From contig BRKX01000011.1 of NCBI GenBank assembly GCA_026008535.1, forward strand, positions 16,066,001-16,130,000: a DNA stretch of 64,000 nucleotides, in the 5' to 3' direction. Source of the stretch: Perilla frutescens. Lineage: Eukaryota; Streptophyta; Magnoliopsida; Lamiales; Lamiaceae. Under the pieces are notes generated by a model. It saw only the letters and a list, made by a program, of their open reading frames with translations. It was not told where the DNA came from and ran no database searches. Of this stretch, positions 45,609 through 57,742 are shown piece after piece (the first letter of the stretch is position 1; every line of letters begins with the position of its first letter). Position numbers and translations under genes: made by a program.

Positions 45609-46868
45609 TTAAGATATGAAGCATGTGAATAATGCATGCTCAGTTGAACTTCTGGTTTGAACTCGACTTCTTGGATCACCAACTATCTTATCAGTTAGAT
45701 GGCTTCGGAGCCATTTGGGCAAGATAGCTTCAGCTGGTTCTACTGTGGTGACGTCATCAGTTACCCTTTCATTAGTTGGTTCGATATCTTCATCAGTTCT
45801 TCCTCCTATTTCAGTTGTGGGGTTTATGGTCTCAGCACGATTTATGTCTTCATTGACCATATTGTTCTCAACTGGTTTAGTACCAGTTTCATTACCTTCT
45901 TCTAGTGAAACTTCAAGCCGCTCTGGAACAATGTGATCCACATAGTCCTGCGAGTTCTCAGTTTCACTAGGTGGTACTTGAACTGATGTGTCCATTATTT
46001 CTTTGTTCTTGTACTCATTAGCAAATTCATCAAATACCACATGACATGTTATTTCCACAATAAGAGTTCGTTTATTGAACACTCTGTAAGCTTGTGCGTG
46101 AGGCGAATTATAACCAAGAAATATTCCCTCATCAGCTTTAGCACTGCCATTGTTGTGAATATAACATTTACAGCCAAATATTTTAAAATATGAAATGGAA
46201 AGCTTACGACCCTTATACAACTCATAGGGTGTTTTGTCATGTGCGACTATGATGGCACTTCGATTTTGAGTATGGCAAGCTGTGTTGACTGCTTCAGCCT
46301 AGTAACCTTCAGCTATGTTGGCATCAGCTATCATTGCTCGAGCTGCTTCTTTGAGTGTCCGGTTTTGCCGTTCGGCTACGTCGTTTTGTTGAGGAGTTCT
46401 TGCAGCTGTGTGTTCATGAATGATTCCAAGCTGGTTGTGAAAGTTGATCATTTGCTGATTCACAAATTCAGTTCCATTATCGAAGTGAATCCTTTGAACC
46501 GATCTCTCTTTCTCAGTTTGTAGCCTTCTGATCAGCGCCGTTAGCTTGTCGTAAGTTTCATCTTTGCTTCTCAAGAATTCCACCCACGTATATCTTGAGA
46601 AATCATCAACTACTACAAGAGTGAATCTTTTACCTTTTGGGATTTGTGGTCTGACTGGACCAAACAGATCTATATGTAGCAGTTGGAGGCAATCAGTTAT
46701 TCCTGGTGGATGACTCCTATTCTTGAAGGATGACTTCATTTGCTTCACTTTTTGGCATGATCCACACACACCTGTTTTCTTATATATCTCCTTGGGAAGC
46801 CCCTCAACTAGCTCTTTCTTGGCTAAGTAGTTGATTGTTTTGAAGTTGAGGTGGTTCAGTCATCGATG
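45609..46868 (-). pseudogene. Integrase, Sirevirus-like element
   Basis: gag-pre-integrase HLNFKTINYLAKKELVEGLP and zinc region CGSCQKVKQMKSSF lead into the core: HIDLFGPVRPQIPKGKRF, VDDFSRYTWVEFLR, HFDNGTEFVNQQM and ARTPQQNDVAERQN (D, D, E). After a TGG-to-TAG type stop at 46299-46301 comes the extension YFKIFGCKCYIHNNG, GIFLGYNSPHAQAYRVFN and an acidic linker ending CFIS at 45609. Stops at 46860-46862 and 46869-46871 also fit single transitions. The frame is the same as gag, so only nonsense changes disrupt this part. Confidence 0.9.
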
Positions 46869-48110
46869 TCATAGCCAGCTTGCATCAGTTGATCCTTTTG
46901 AAAGAAAGCAAGCTTCTAAGTAGCCGGTTGACCAGTCAACAATATACATGTCACCTCTCCTTATGCCAGTGAGAAGAATTACTCCAGTTGACTTGTCTCT
47001 GATGTTACAGGAGTTTTTGGTGAAGTCAACTGAGTAGCCATTGTCGCACAGCTGGCTGATGCTGAGTAGTTTGTGTTTTAGCCCATCCACGTGGGAGACT
47101 CCATTTACTACAACTTTTCCCTTGACCACGAACCCTTCTCCAATGGTTCGGCTTTTGGAGTTGTCTCCAAATGTGACAAGTGGACCTTTGACTTCTTCAT
47201 AACCGTCGAGATCTTATCTGTCTCCGGTCATTTGCTTGGAATACCCGCTATCTAGATACCAAATATCTTTGGTTTTCTTCATAGATAGGATGCTCTTATC
47301 CTGCAAGAACAAGTATTAGCATTTAGGGACCCGTTTCATATCGGGTCCTTGTTGATACATCAAGTTCTTTGGAATCCAAACTTGCCTAACTTTTGGCTTT
47401 TTATCACTCAGAGAATCAACTGATTTGGATCGCTTGATCAGTTTAGACTTTCTTTCAACTTTTCTATTTTGAGTTGAATCACTTGAGTGGTACTTGCGTT
47501 GAAAGTTAGTAGGATAAAACAATTCAACTAAAATGTTGTTATCCCGAGACCTTTGAGCACTTCTATCAGGCCAATGTCTTGTGTGTTTCCAGTTTGCTGG
47601 ATTGAACCCTTTTGGATCAGCTCTAGGTTCATTTCTGGAATCCAGGTACTCATTATAGTGATGATAGGGTTGAAATGAGTTTCTTTGATCTCTCCTATAA
47701 GTGTTTTGATTGAACTGCTTGGCAGGATAGGCTTGTGATCTAAACTGATCTTTCTTTTTAAAGTGGACTGATCTATCAATTTGCTTTGGAGGCATTCTGT
47801 ACTGAGCTGGTGGTCTTTGTTGAGCTAGAGGCTTTGAACGAATGGATTGATTTGAGTGAACTGATGGTCTTGGCTGGAAGTTGGGCTTCAGTTGGCCTGG
47901 TGTTTTTGTTTGGTAGAACCGACCAAATTGTCTGGGCTGAGTTTGAGGATTTCTCAATATTCCTTTGCCTTTGGTTGGCTCAGCTAGCTGATCATGAGAT
48001 CTAGTGAATCCTTTTAGGATTCCTTTATCACTGGGTTGAGCAACTGCTTTTCCTTTTTCTAAGGTAGTGAACTTGCTATATCCTAGCCCTGAGCTATTAG
48101 TTCCAGTTCT
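46869..48110 (-). pseudogene. gag-pol linker and protease, Sirevirus-like element
   Basis: 47957-47316 is a basic Gln/Arg/Pro-rich linker in the gag frame (RQFGRFYQTKTPGQLKPNF ... KPKVRQVWIPKNLMYQQGP). The protease motif IWYLDSGYSKQMTGDR follows near 47250-47300 after a stop at 47316-47318. The 47129-46869 frame (VNGVSHVDGLKHKLLSISQL, RRGDMYIVDWSTG) is the region before integrase. Same frame as gag throughout. Confidence 0.82.
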
Positions 48111-49697
48111 TTAATGATTTAATATCTCATCTAGAGTTTGAGATCCCTTTTTGAACTTCAGAGTTACTTTTTCTCTCTCATGGATCTCTTGCTTGAGTTT
48201 TTGATTCTCAGCTTCTAGATCAGCAGTTCTTAGTTTCAACTTTTCAAATTCCACAAACTGAGACTCAAGAAAATTCAATCGTTCATGATCAATGCTCAGT
48301 TTTCTAACTCTATTTCTCAGTTGATCATTTTCATCTTTCAGTTCAACATGCAAGCAGGATATTGAAGCTAATTGATATTCTAGTATCATAAGTTTCATGT
48401 CAAGTTCATTGCTAGAAACAGTTACTTCATTAATATGATAGAAGGAGGTTTGAGAAGCAGCTATACTAACCTCTTCATCATTGTCAGCCATGAGGTAGAA
48501 TAGCGCTTCATCATCTGAGCTATAGCCGTCAGAATCAATTCCAGATGGATAGTCTGAATCGTCTAGCACAACATTCTCATAATTTGCAACCATTGCTTTC
48601 CTTTTGAAGAAGATTCTCCTCACTTTGGATTTCTTGTCTTCAGGGAGTTCTGGACATTCATATCTGTAATGTCCTTGTTTGTGGCAGTGAAAACATTTTC
48701 CTAGATTTCGGTTGCCACCCCTGAACGGTTTAGCTGATCGTTCAGCTGGTTGATGAGTTCTCTCATCTTTTGGAATTTCATCAGTCTGAAGTGGAACTGA
48801 TTGTTTATCCCGAACTTTCTTCAACTTTTCTAACAACCTGGTAACTGATTGGATTTGATCATTGATGTCTTCAGTCAGGTTCTCCTTCTTTTCAGTTGTT
48901 TCTCTTTTTCGTTCAGATGAAGATCCGCCTTGATTTTCTCTGGCTGGTGAGCTCCTAGGTCGGAAGTTGTTCCTTTTCCGAGTATCTCTAAACCGGTTCC
49001 TTTCACCATAGAAGGCTGCATCTTGAGCTGATGATGTTGATGCTTCTTTCTTTCGGTTTAGACTGTACTCATGAGCTTTGAGAGAGCCAAACAGTTCCCT
49101 TAGAGTGATGTTGTTTAGATTTCTTGATTCTTTTGTAGCTATCACTTTCATGTCCCATTCTTCGGTGAGATTATCCAATATTTTAGAATTCATCTCAGAA
49201 TTGGGATAACTTCTCCCGAGATTGGTCATCTCACTGATTATGCCTAGAAATCTGGTTTCAAGGCTTGATATGGACTCTTCTGGCTGCATTTTGAAGGATT
49301 CATATCTGTCGACTGCTAGTTGGAGCTTGTTTCCTTTGATGGCTTCAGACTCTTGGCATAGGTCTGCTAGTAAGTCCCATATCTCCTTGGCAGTTGTGCA
49401 GTTCTTTGTGTCCTTCATTCTGTCCTCATCTAGAGTTTGAAATAATGCAGCTTGAGCAACGAACTCTAGATTCTTCAACTTCTTCTCTTCACTGGTGAGA
49501 AGATTAGTTGGCTTTGGGATCCTCGCTGGTTGATTGATATCAACTATGTGAGCATCATTGTCCATCATGATGATGATTGGACCATCTTCAATGACTTCCC
49601 ACATATTCTCATGAATCGAGCAGAGATGCGCCTTCATTCTCCTGCTCCAATTATCATAATTCTCAACTGAAAACAAAGGTAGCTTGTGGTTTTCCAT
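48111..49697 (-). pseudogene. gag, Sirevirus-like element
   Basis: The natural start is ATG 49697 (MENHKLPLFSVENYDNWSRR); the open frame extends 29 codons further upstream into the leader. It contains the Copia gag domain (LEFVAQAALFQTLDEDRMKD, KEIWDLLADLCQESEAIKGN), the zinc knuckle CFHCHKQGHYRYECP and a long C-terminal coiled coil (LEYQLASISCLHVELKDEND ... DLEAENQKLKQEIHEREK). This gag extension is a Sirevirus trait. 529 residues uninterrupted, the longest surviving retroelement frame here. The TAA at 48111-48113 may be natural or a CAA-to-TAA change, since the frame continues open after it. Confidence 0.9.
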
Positions 49698-49771
49698 AGC
49701 TAGAATGTTAGCACAGATAAGTAGATCTGATTCAGTTGATCTGCAGAAACGGCTGATCCTTAGAATCAACC

Positions 49772-49783
49772 GCTCTGATACCA
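49772..49783 (-). other. Primer binding site of the Sirevirus-like element
   Basis: In gene orientation TGGTATCAGAGC, two bases from the LTR end at 49786; initiator tRNA-Met type. Confidence 0.92.
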
Positions 49784-49785
49784 CT

Positions 49786-51524
49786 TGTTAGTCCCGGGCG
49801 AGTCGATATCAGTTTAGAGGGGGGGTGAATAAACTGATTAAAAACTTTCACTTCAAATACGGAATAATAAGGGCCCTTTGACTCGCTTAGAGAAACTTAT
49901 CTATGCACAAACTGGTTGATTAGTTATAACAGCTTAAGTGCAGATTGTGTGAGCTTGTGTACAGTTCAAAGATATACAATAATCAAAACAGTACAGCACA
50001 CAAGTGATTTATAGATCTTCGAAGTCTCAAACTTCTACGTCCTCTCTTCCTTCCACAGAAGGGCAACTTCACTATATAACTTGAGTTTCTTTACAAATTA
50101 CACAATGAAGGACAGTTGGCTGAACCTGGCAACTGCTCGCTACCTCAGCGGGTCGACGGCTCACACTTGAAGTTCCTAACTGCTCGATAGGAAGGTAGGT
50201 GCTATTGACGTCTTTACAAGATTTTAGATCTCTTTCGATCTTCAAGAGGTTAGTCTTGAACAAGGGGTATCAACTGATGTGCTCCTTCACTTGAGCTGGT
50301 TAGTTGATCATTGTATTGCTGAAACTGAAAAGGCTGCCCTGGCTGGATTGTCAACAGCTGGCTGAATATCTTGAATTCTTCTTCTCAGTTGGACTCTTGC
50401 AGTTTTTATCAAATGCTGAACTTGAGCTAAGTGGGAGGGAGAAAGAAAGCTCGGCTTGAATATTTCAAGAATGTGTATGCAGAAGTCTTGGAGGCGAAGA
50501 GTGTTTAAAACTTTGATTCACTCGTCTTTTATAGAGAAGTGATTTTATGACCGTTGAGTTCCATTGATCGGTGGCTCTATTGGCTCATCAATGGCAGATG
50601 GTCTTTATTGATCGTTGGTGCTTTTGGTTGAAGTAGCCGTTGCTTTGCTAATTGATCTTCATTCGATATTTAATTCCATGATCTCCGTTGAAGCATTTAA
50701 TCAAGATTCGCTGGTTGAGCAATAACTCCAGGGTTCTCTGGCTTCAGTTTTAGCAACTTTGACAGTTCTGAACTTGTCTGTTCAGTTCGGCCATTGCTTC
50801 AGTTGGCAGTTTTGAGCTTGTCAGCTCAGTTTGGTCATTGCTCCAGTTTGCAGTTTTGAGCTTGTCAGCTCAGTTTGGCCATTGCTCCAGTTGGCAGTGT
50901 TGAGCTTGTCAGCTCAGTTTGGCCATTGCTCCAGTTGGCAGTTTTGAGCTTATCAGCTCAGTTTGGCCATTGCTCCAGTTGGCAGTTTTGAGCTTGTCAG
51001 CTCAGTTTGGCCATTGCTCCAGTTGGCAGTTCTGAGCTTATTTCTCCAGTTCGACTGTTCTCAAGCTTTTTGGCAATCTTGTCAGTTTGACTAATCATTC
51101 TTAAGCTTGACTAATCACAAGCTGGCTGACTTCAGTTCTGGCCTTTAGCTGATCTGTCTGTTTACTTCAGTTTGGCCATCAGTTGGATACTTCCAGTCTT
51201 TAGTTTAAACTGATCTCTTATCAGTTCCTTCAGTCTAGTCGACTTTTTTTTCTCCCTCAGCTCAGTTGACTTAGCTGTCAGTTTGTTTCGACTGGTTCGA
51301 CTTTTTGACTCCTCAGTTGAGTTGAATTCTGACTGGATGATGTATCCTTCCAGCTTGTAAACCAAACTCCATATTGGTTGACTTTGGCTTTACTTGAGTT
51401 CCTTCTTGATGCTCTGGATTGGTCAGCTCAGATCTACAACTTGAATTTTAGTCAGTTTTTCATAAATAGTTTTGACATCTCATCAAAACCTAATCTAGAG
51501 GATCCTTGATAGTTTTTCCTAACA
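49786..51524 (-). repeat. 5' LTR of the Sirevirus-like element
   Basis: 1739 bp, ends TGTTAG / CTAACA. Holds the 44-bp tandem repeat at 50763-51026 with the same unit number as the other LTR. Followed on the right by the target duplication ATTAG (51525-51529). Confidence 0.93.
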
Positions 51525-51529
51525 ATTAG

Positions 51530-52144
51530 TAATCAATTAAACCGGCCATTCATAATGGTGGTTTAAGTTTAATTAGTGGCAAAACGGTTCTTCAGAACCA
51601 GAGAGAATAGCAATCTTAATTCACGGTCCCGCGTCAGAGTTTGTTAATTATGAATCGGGTTCCTCTAGAATTTCAGGTTGTCGGCTCATTAAACCTATAG
51701 AGCGTCTCTTACGGTTGTCAGTCGATTAGGTAAATAATTGGTGAAGCGTTTTCCTGATTATCGAGAAACTATGGAGGAATTAGGCTGCGTCAGTAAGCGT
51801 CTTCGGTAGCTATAACTGATTTGTATGTGTTAATTGAATTTATCTTTGCGTCAAGGATCGGTTTAGGTAAGCTAGGGTGGAGTTAATTGGAATCTGGAAT
51901 ACTTTTTCTCATATCTTCAGTTTGTTCACTTTATTCACTCGTGCATTTATTTTATAGTTAATTGTTGATTTAGTTTGTTTTATTATAATTACAAAAATCC
52001 TCTTGGAAGTTTGGTTATACAGATTGAGAGTATAGAGTAATTCTCACCAGTCCTTTAGGAGACGATCTCGCTCATCGCTGTACACGTGCAGTAAGGGCAT
52101 ACCAACTGTTGTTGGGGAATTTATTTTTAGTGTAAAACGACGCA
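51530..52144 (+). repeat. Athila 5' LTR, right half
   Basis: Continues the LTR interrupted at 29884 and ends at about 52144 (...GACGCA), a few bases before the primer site. The exact end is uncertain by several bases. Confidence 0.65.
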
Positions 52145-52152
52145 CTAAATTT

Positions 52153-52170
52153 TGGCACCGTTGCCGGGGA
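52153..52170 (+). other. Athila-type primer binding site
   Basis: TGGCACCGTTGCCGGGGA differs at one position from the TGGCGCCGTTGCCGGGGA typical of Athila/Tat elements (G to A). Confidence 0.92.
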
Positions 52171-52244
52171 TCGGTTCTAAAAGCAGTAATTACTCTAGTA
52201 TTTTCAGTTTGTTATCTTACTTATTTTTGTTTTTTTTCCAGTGC

Positions 52245-53516
52245 ATGACCCGTTCCTCACAAAAGGAAGAGTTGTTGTTCAATCCCGAGCCAGAAAGAAC
52301 ATTACATCAGTTGAGGCGAGCTGCCAAAGAGTCTAAAGGCGTTCCCACGTCTGAAATAAGAACTTTTGACCTTCATCAATTGTTCGACAAAGGCATGGCT
52401 AACAAGACCAACGAGAATAGAGTTCTTGTCAATCCCGCTGAACCTGCTCCTCTGATTCGAGAGCTGGGGCACCACCGGAACAACAAGCCTATCTGCATCG
52501 TATTACCTACCATTGCAAATAATGCAGAGATACGGCCCGGATTCATACAAGTTCTGCCAAAGTTTAGTGATTTACCTGGAGAGAGTGCACACACACACCT
52601 GGCGGAATTCGATCTAGTCTGCTCCACGTTGCGTCCTCAAGGATTTTCTGCTAACAATCTGAAGCTACTGATTTTTTCGCACACTTTGCAAGGAAGAGCC
52701 CGGGAGTGGCTCTTTAATTTACCATCTGGTTCGATCACCTCGTGGGAGGAGTTGGAAGAGCAGTTCTTGCGCAAATTCTTCCCAGAATCCCGAGCTGCAA
52801 ATCTGAGGATGGCCATTAGCAGTATCAAACAGAAGCAAAATGAAAGCTTGGCCGAGTACTGGGCACTATTCCAACAGCTGTGTCGCAAATACCCAGACCA
52901 CGGATTCTCTAATTATCAATTGTTCACCAATTACTTTTACCGTGGCATGTCGTCCTTCGACAGGAAAATTGTAGATGCGGCCAGTGGAGGATCCCTCATC
53001 AATAAAACTTTGGATGAGGCAAAACAGCTCATAATCGACATAGTCTCTGGAGGACAACAATATGAAGACGAGGATGATGATTGTTACAGACCAGTGAAAG
53101 GAATTGATCGAGGTGAGAACTCTGGGGTGAAGGAAAAAATTGATGCACTAACTTCTCTACTTCGAGGTTTGGCTGTGGCACATACTCAGAATGTTCGTTG
53201 TGGAGTGTGCTCGGAGAATGGACATTTCACAGATGCCTGTCCTACTTTGCACGAACTTCCATCTGAGTAAGCATGTTATAGATCGGGCGATGCACATCAA
53301 GATGCCCTCAGAGGAATACACTATGATGCTCCACAAGGAGATGGTTTCAGAAGGAAACGGACTTACGATCCCTATTCCAACACTTACAACCCAGGCTGAA
53401 AAAACCATCCAAATTTTCATTGAAAACAGCCGGGCGATCAAAGACCACCTGGAGATTTTCCTTCAAGGCCGCCACAAGACGGGTCATATACCCATACAGA
53501 CAAAACTGCACCGAGT
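52245..53516 (+). pseudogene. gag of the Athila element
   Basis: The start is ATG 52245 (MTRSSQKEELLFNPEPERTL); the open frame begins earlier, in the primer region. The Retrotrans_gag domain is clear: LLIFSHTLQGRAREWLFNLP, SWEELEEQFLRKFFPESRAA, NESLAEYWALFQQLCRKYPD. The zinc knuckle CGVCSENGHFTDAC is at 53199-53240. Stops at 53268 (TAA), 53397 (TGA) and 53421 (TGA) sit in one continuous frame that goes on to YDPYSNTYNPG. The two TGAs fall where a Trp is expected (YNPGW, HW), pointing to TGG-to-TGA changes. Confidence 0.92.
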
Positions 53517-54938
53517 ATGAGTGAAATAATGAAGTGTCTAGAACAAAGTAATGCTCTGGTGAACAGTTTGGCACAAAATCAGAAGGCATTCCAGCAAGAA
53601 ACACAAGCTGCCCTTAGCAGTATAGGCACACAGATCACTCAGCTTGCCACTCAAATGAACAAGATGCAAGGGCATACAGGAAAGCTGCCCTCACAAGCTG
53701 AGCAAAATCCCAGGGGCAATGTTAGTGCCGTGACCCTTAGAAGTGGGAAGGAGCTGGTTGAAGTAGAGATAAAGGCAGAGAAGAATGCGCCGTATGGGCA
53801 TACTGCTCAAACTGAAGGTGAATCCAGTCCAAAAGAAGAACAGCCTTCTGCATCTACCAAGCCTGCCCCTCTTGAGGTACAAGTTGAATCTAAAAATTCT
53901 AACTCTGTAGTTGCAGCGCCTTTTCCTTCCAGGTTGGTTCGAAACAAGAAAGAAGATGATGAGAAGGCGATCTTAGAGTTATTCAAGAAGGTTGAAATCA
54001 ACTTACTTCTGATTGATGCCATCAAGCAAGTTCCCAGATATGCGAAATTCCTGAAGGAATTATGCGCTAAAAAGATCAGATATGGGAAGGATGCCAGAAT
54101 CAAGGTTGGCGAAAATGTCTCCACGGTGATTCAGCGGAAATTACCGCAGAAATGCAGGGATCCAGATATGTTCACTATCCCTTGCATTATTGGGAGTAAG
54201 AAGGTTGAGAAAGTCATGCTAGATTTAGGCGCATCCATAAATGTCATACCTTTATCTATGTACAAAGACTTGCAATTAGGTCCTATGAAAGATACTCGAG
54301 TCATCATTCAGTTAGCTGATCGGTCTAATGCGTATCCTCAGGGTGTATTCGAGGATGTTTTGGTCAAGGTGAATGAATTGATTTTTCCTATGGATTTTTA
54401 CATTGTTGATATGGATGATTCCTTTTCTGCGCATAGATCACTGATTCTGTTAGGATATCCCTTCATAAAAACTGCAAGAACCAAGATCGATGTTGATAAA
54501 GGCATGCTTAGTTTAGAATTTGATGGTGACATTGTTACATTTAATATATTTGAAGCTATGAAGCATGTTGAGGATCCTGAGGCTCTTTATATGGTTGATA
54601 TTGTTGATACACTAGTTGACGGGTTTGTTGAGCATAATTTCAGGGATGATCAATTAGAACAGGTCCTTTTCAGTAGAGTGACTGAAACAGCCGCAAACTC
54701 CGATAAAGAAGCCACAATAAGAGAGATTATACAGCATCTCTATGCCACCAGTGAGTTTCCAACTCGGAATCTAACAGGCCGTATGCCCTTACCGATGGAC
54801 ACTGAGCCAATTCTACCGTCTCATGTGAAGGCTCCCATTCTGGAGCTGAAAGTTCTCCCTGAACATCTGAAATATGCCTACCTGGGGGAACAAGATACAA
54901 TGCCCGTCATCATTAGTAAGGATCTCTCTCCAGACTAG
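53517..54938 (+). pseudogene. Athila gag end and aspartic protease
   Basis: Same frame as gag. The first part is a Gln/Asn-rich region (NALVNSLAQNQKAFQQETQA) with VSAVTLRSGKEL, a common gypsy gag-protease junction. Protease: KKVEKVMLDLGASINVIPLS (catalytic Asp codon 54222-54224) and the second motif LILLGYPFIKTARTKIDVDK. It would process the polyprotein. The frame ends at a CAG-to-TAG type stop (54936-54938) just before RT. Confidence 0.92.
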
Positions 54939-54947
54939 GAGGGCCGA

Positions 54948-56722
54948 TTGATAAGGATTTTGAAGAAACACAAAGGGGCTATAGGGTGGACCTTAGAAGA
55001 TATCAAAGAAATCAGTCCAGACATCTGCATGCATCGAATTTTTCTGGAGCCAAATTGCAAGCCTTCCAGAGATCCACAAAGGAAATTGAACCCGATGATG
55101 AAAGAGGTGGTTCTCAAAGAAATCCTCAAGCTACTCCAGCTTGGGATTATTTACCCAATCTCCGACAGTGTTTGGGTTAGTCCAGTGCACGTAGTGCCCA
55201 AGAAATCCGGTTTCCAGCTTGTCAAGAATGAGAATAACGAGTTGATCCCGATGCGGTTGCAGATCAGTTGGCACATGTGCATTGATTTCCGGAAGCTTAA
55301 TGATGCCACACGCAAAGACCACTTTCCTTTGCCATCTATTGACGAGATGCTTGAACGATTGGTGGGAAAATCTTTCTTCTGCTTCCTCGACGGATATTCG
55401 ACGGATATTCGGGCTACTTTCAAATTTTTGTCGCCCAAGAGGACCAAGAAAAGATGACTTTCACATGGCCATTTGGAACATTTGCCTACCGAAAAATGCC
55501 ATTTGGGCCGTGTAACGCTCCTGGCACCTTCCAACGGTGTATGATGAGTATCTTTTCCGACTTGATTGAGAGCTGCATCGAGATTTTTATGGATGATTTT
55601 ACAGTGCATGGGGACTCGTTCGAGCAATGCATAGAGCACCTGGATAAGGTTCTTAAAAGGTGTGTTGAGACCGACTTGGTGTTGAATTTTGAAAAGTGTC
55701 ATTTTATGGTGCAGCAAGGCATCGTGCTCGACCATGTCATCTCTGCAAAAGGGATCGAAGTTGATAGAGCAAAGGTTGATTTGATCGTGAAGCTACCTTA
55801 CCCTTCTAATGAGAAAGAAATCCGTGCCTTCTTAGGTCACGCAGGTTTTTACCGGCACTTCATTCAAGATTTCTCCAAGATCGCACAACCAATGACCAAG
55901 TTGCTGCAAAAGGACGCCCCTTTCGACTTTGATGATAAGTGTAAGGAAGCATTTGATATTTTGAAGGAAAAAATCACTTCTGCACCCATTATTCAACCAC
56001 CACAATGGGGCCTCCCTTTTGAGCTCATGTGCGACGCCAGTGACTTCGCGGTTGGAGCAGTACTTGGACAAAAGAGTGGGAAGCAGAGCCATGTCATCTA
56101 TTATGTTTCCAAGACTCTTAACCCAGCCCAATGTAACTACACCACAACGAAGAAAGAGCTCTTGGCCGTCGTCTTCGCGTGTGAGAAGTTTAGATCCTAT
56201 CTTGTTGGATCGAAGGTGGTGGTGTACACAGACCATGCCGCTCTGAAATACTTGCTCTCTAAGAAGGAATCCAAGCCTCGCCTCATTCGCTGGGTTTTGC
56301 TACTGCAAGAGTTTGATTTGGCGATTAAAGACAAAAAGGGAGCCGAGAATTATGTTGCCGATCACTTGAGTAGGCTGTTAGAGTCCGACGGTATGCCCAT
56401 ACCGAACGATTTTCCAGATGAACTTTTACTCGCGGTTGCGGGTACAGCCCCTTGGTATGCGGATTTGGTGAATTTTCTCACCACTGGAATGTTCCCAAAA
56501 GGTACCGAAACTGCTAAGAAGAACAAGTTACGGAGCCAAGCCAAATACTTCATATGGGATGATTCGTATTTGTGGAAAACTTGTGCCGACCAAGTGATTC
56601 GACGATGTATCCCGAATGATGAAATTCAGTCCATTCTGATTTTTTGCCATGCCCATGCCTGCGGCGGCCATTTTGGGCTAAGGAGAACAGCCCGGAAGGT
56701 TCTCGATTGTGGTTTTTATTGA
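54948..56722 (+). pseudogene. Athila reverse transcriptase and RNase H
   Basis: RT begins KKHKGAIGWTLEDIKEISPD, with WVSPVHVVPKKSGFQLVKNE and DFRKLNDATRKDHFPLPSID. An 11-bp tandem duplication (55388-55398 and 55399-55409, both CGACGGATATT) shifts the frame by two at the FLDGYS motif. The frame continues from 55454: WPFGTFAYRKMPFGPCNAPG and catalytic CIEIFMDDFTVHGDSFEQC (55577-55633). RNase H follows: FELMCDASDFAVGAVLGQ, VYTDHAALKYLLSKKESKPR, ENYVADHLSRL. The stop at 56720-56722 is TGG-to-TGA type. Confidence 0.94.
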
Positions 56723-57742
56723 GACACGATTTTCCGGGATGCTTATCACTTTTGCAAGAATTGTGATCGATGCCAACGCCTGGGTAACATTTCTTCCAAA
56801 AATGAGATGCCTCAAGTGCCTATTCTGTTGTGCGAAATATTTGATGTGTGGGGCATGGACTTCATGGGCCTTTTTTCGAGTTCGTTTAGCAATTCCTACA
56901 TCTTGTTAGCCATCGACTACGTTTCCAAGTAGGTTAAGGCCACTCCGACCAACGATTCTAAGGTGGTTGGTAAGTTTCTCAAGACTCAGATTTTCCAGCA
57001 CTTTGGTGTGCCTCGAGCTGTCATAAGCGACCAAGGCACACATTTTTGCAATCGCACGTTAGAAGCCTTGTTCAAGAAATATGGAGTTCACCATCGCCTC
57101 GCCACTGCCTATCATCCACAGTCCAATGGGCAGGCCGAGGTCTCGAATCAGGAGATCAAGAATATTCTGGAGAAGACCGTATGCCCACACCACAAGGACT
57201 AGAGTTTGTGTTTGGACGACGCCGTATGGGCATACCGCCCGGCATTTAAAACACCCATTGGGATGTCCCCTTATCGGTTGATATTTGGGAAGCAATGCCA
57301 CTTGTCGGTCGAGTTGGAACATCGAGCCTTTTGGGCTGTAAAGCAATGTAATTTCGACCCTCAAGTTGCCGGTCATGAGAGGCGTTATCAGTTGCAAGAG
57401 CTGGAGGGAATTCAATTGGAAGCTTATGACAGTGCAAGTGCATACAAAGACCGAACCAAGTTTTTACATGACAAATATATCCGGTGAAAGACTTTTGAAG
57501 TTGGCCAAAAGGTGTTGCTTTTCAATGCCCGCCTCCATCTCATGCCGGGTAAATTGAAGTCTCGTTGGAGAGTACCATTTGAGGTTGTACATGTCAGTCC
57601 ACACGGAGCTGTCGAAATTCGCAGTCTCACTACTCAGAAGCTGTTGCACGTCAATGGCCAATTGCTCAAGCCCTATAGTGCCGAGATTGACTGGTCCAGT
57701 TTCGATAGGGTCGATTTGGATGCCTCGGTGCCCACTACTTAA
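56723..57742 (+). pseudogene. Athila integrase
   Basis: The zinc region starts before the stop (CHAHACGGHFGLRRTARK) and continues FCKNCDRCQRLG. The core has VWGMDFMGLFSSSFS, VISDQGTHFCNRTLEALFKK and SNGQAEVSNQEIKNILEKT, then LDDAVWAYRPAFKTPIGMSP. The C-terminus resembles other Athila proteins (LLFNARLHLMPGKLKSRWRV, VNGQLLKPYSAEIDW). In-frame stops at 56930-56932, 57200-57202 and 57485-57487 match lost Trp or Arg codons (K-W, KDW, IRR). The frame is otherwise unbroken to TAA 57740-57742. Confidence 0.93.

Larger units (their letters stand above)
29885..51524 (-). mobile_element. Giant Sirevirus-like Copia element with three extra genes
   Basis: 21,640 bp on the minus strand, bounded by LTRs (29885-31602, 49786-51524) and a perfect target duplication ATTAG (29880-29884, 51525-51529). 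LTR ends are TGTTAG / CTAACA. From right to left: primer site, gag, protease, integrase, RT, RNase H, then a 12.5-kb region with genes C, B and A before a purine-rich tract (31603-31612) and the 3' LTR. RT (QMDVKSAFLQG, QIYVDDIIFGS) and the long coiled-coil gag fit the Sirevirus (SIRE/Maximus) lineage, which is known to carry extra frames after pol. Removing the CACTA insertion leaves about 17.5 kb, long even for this lineage. Confidence 0.93.
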
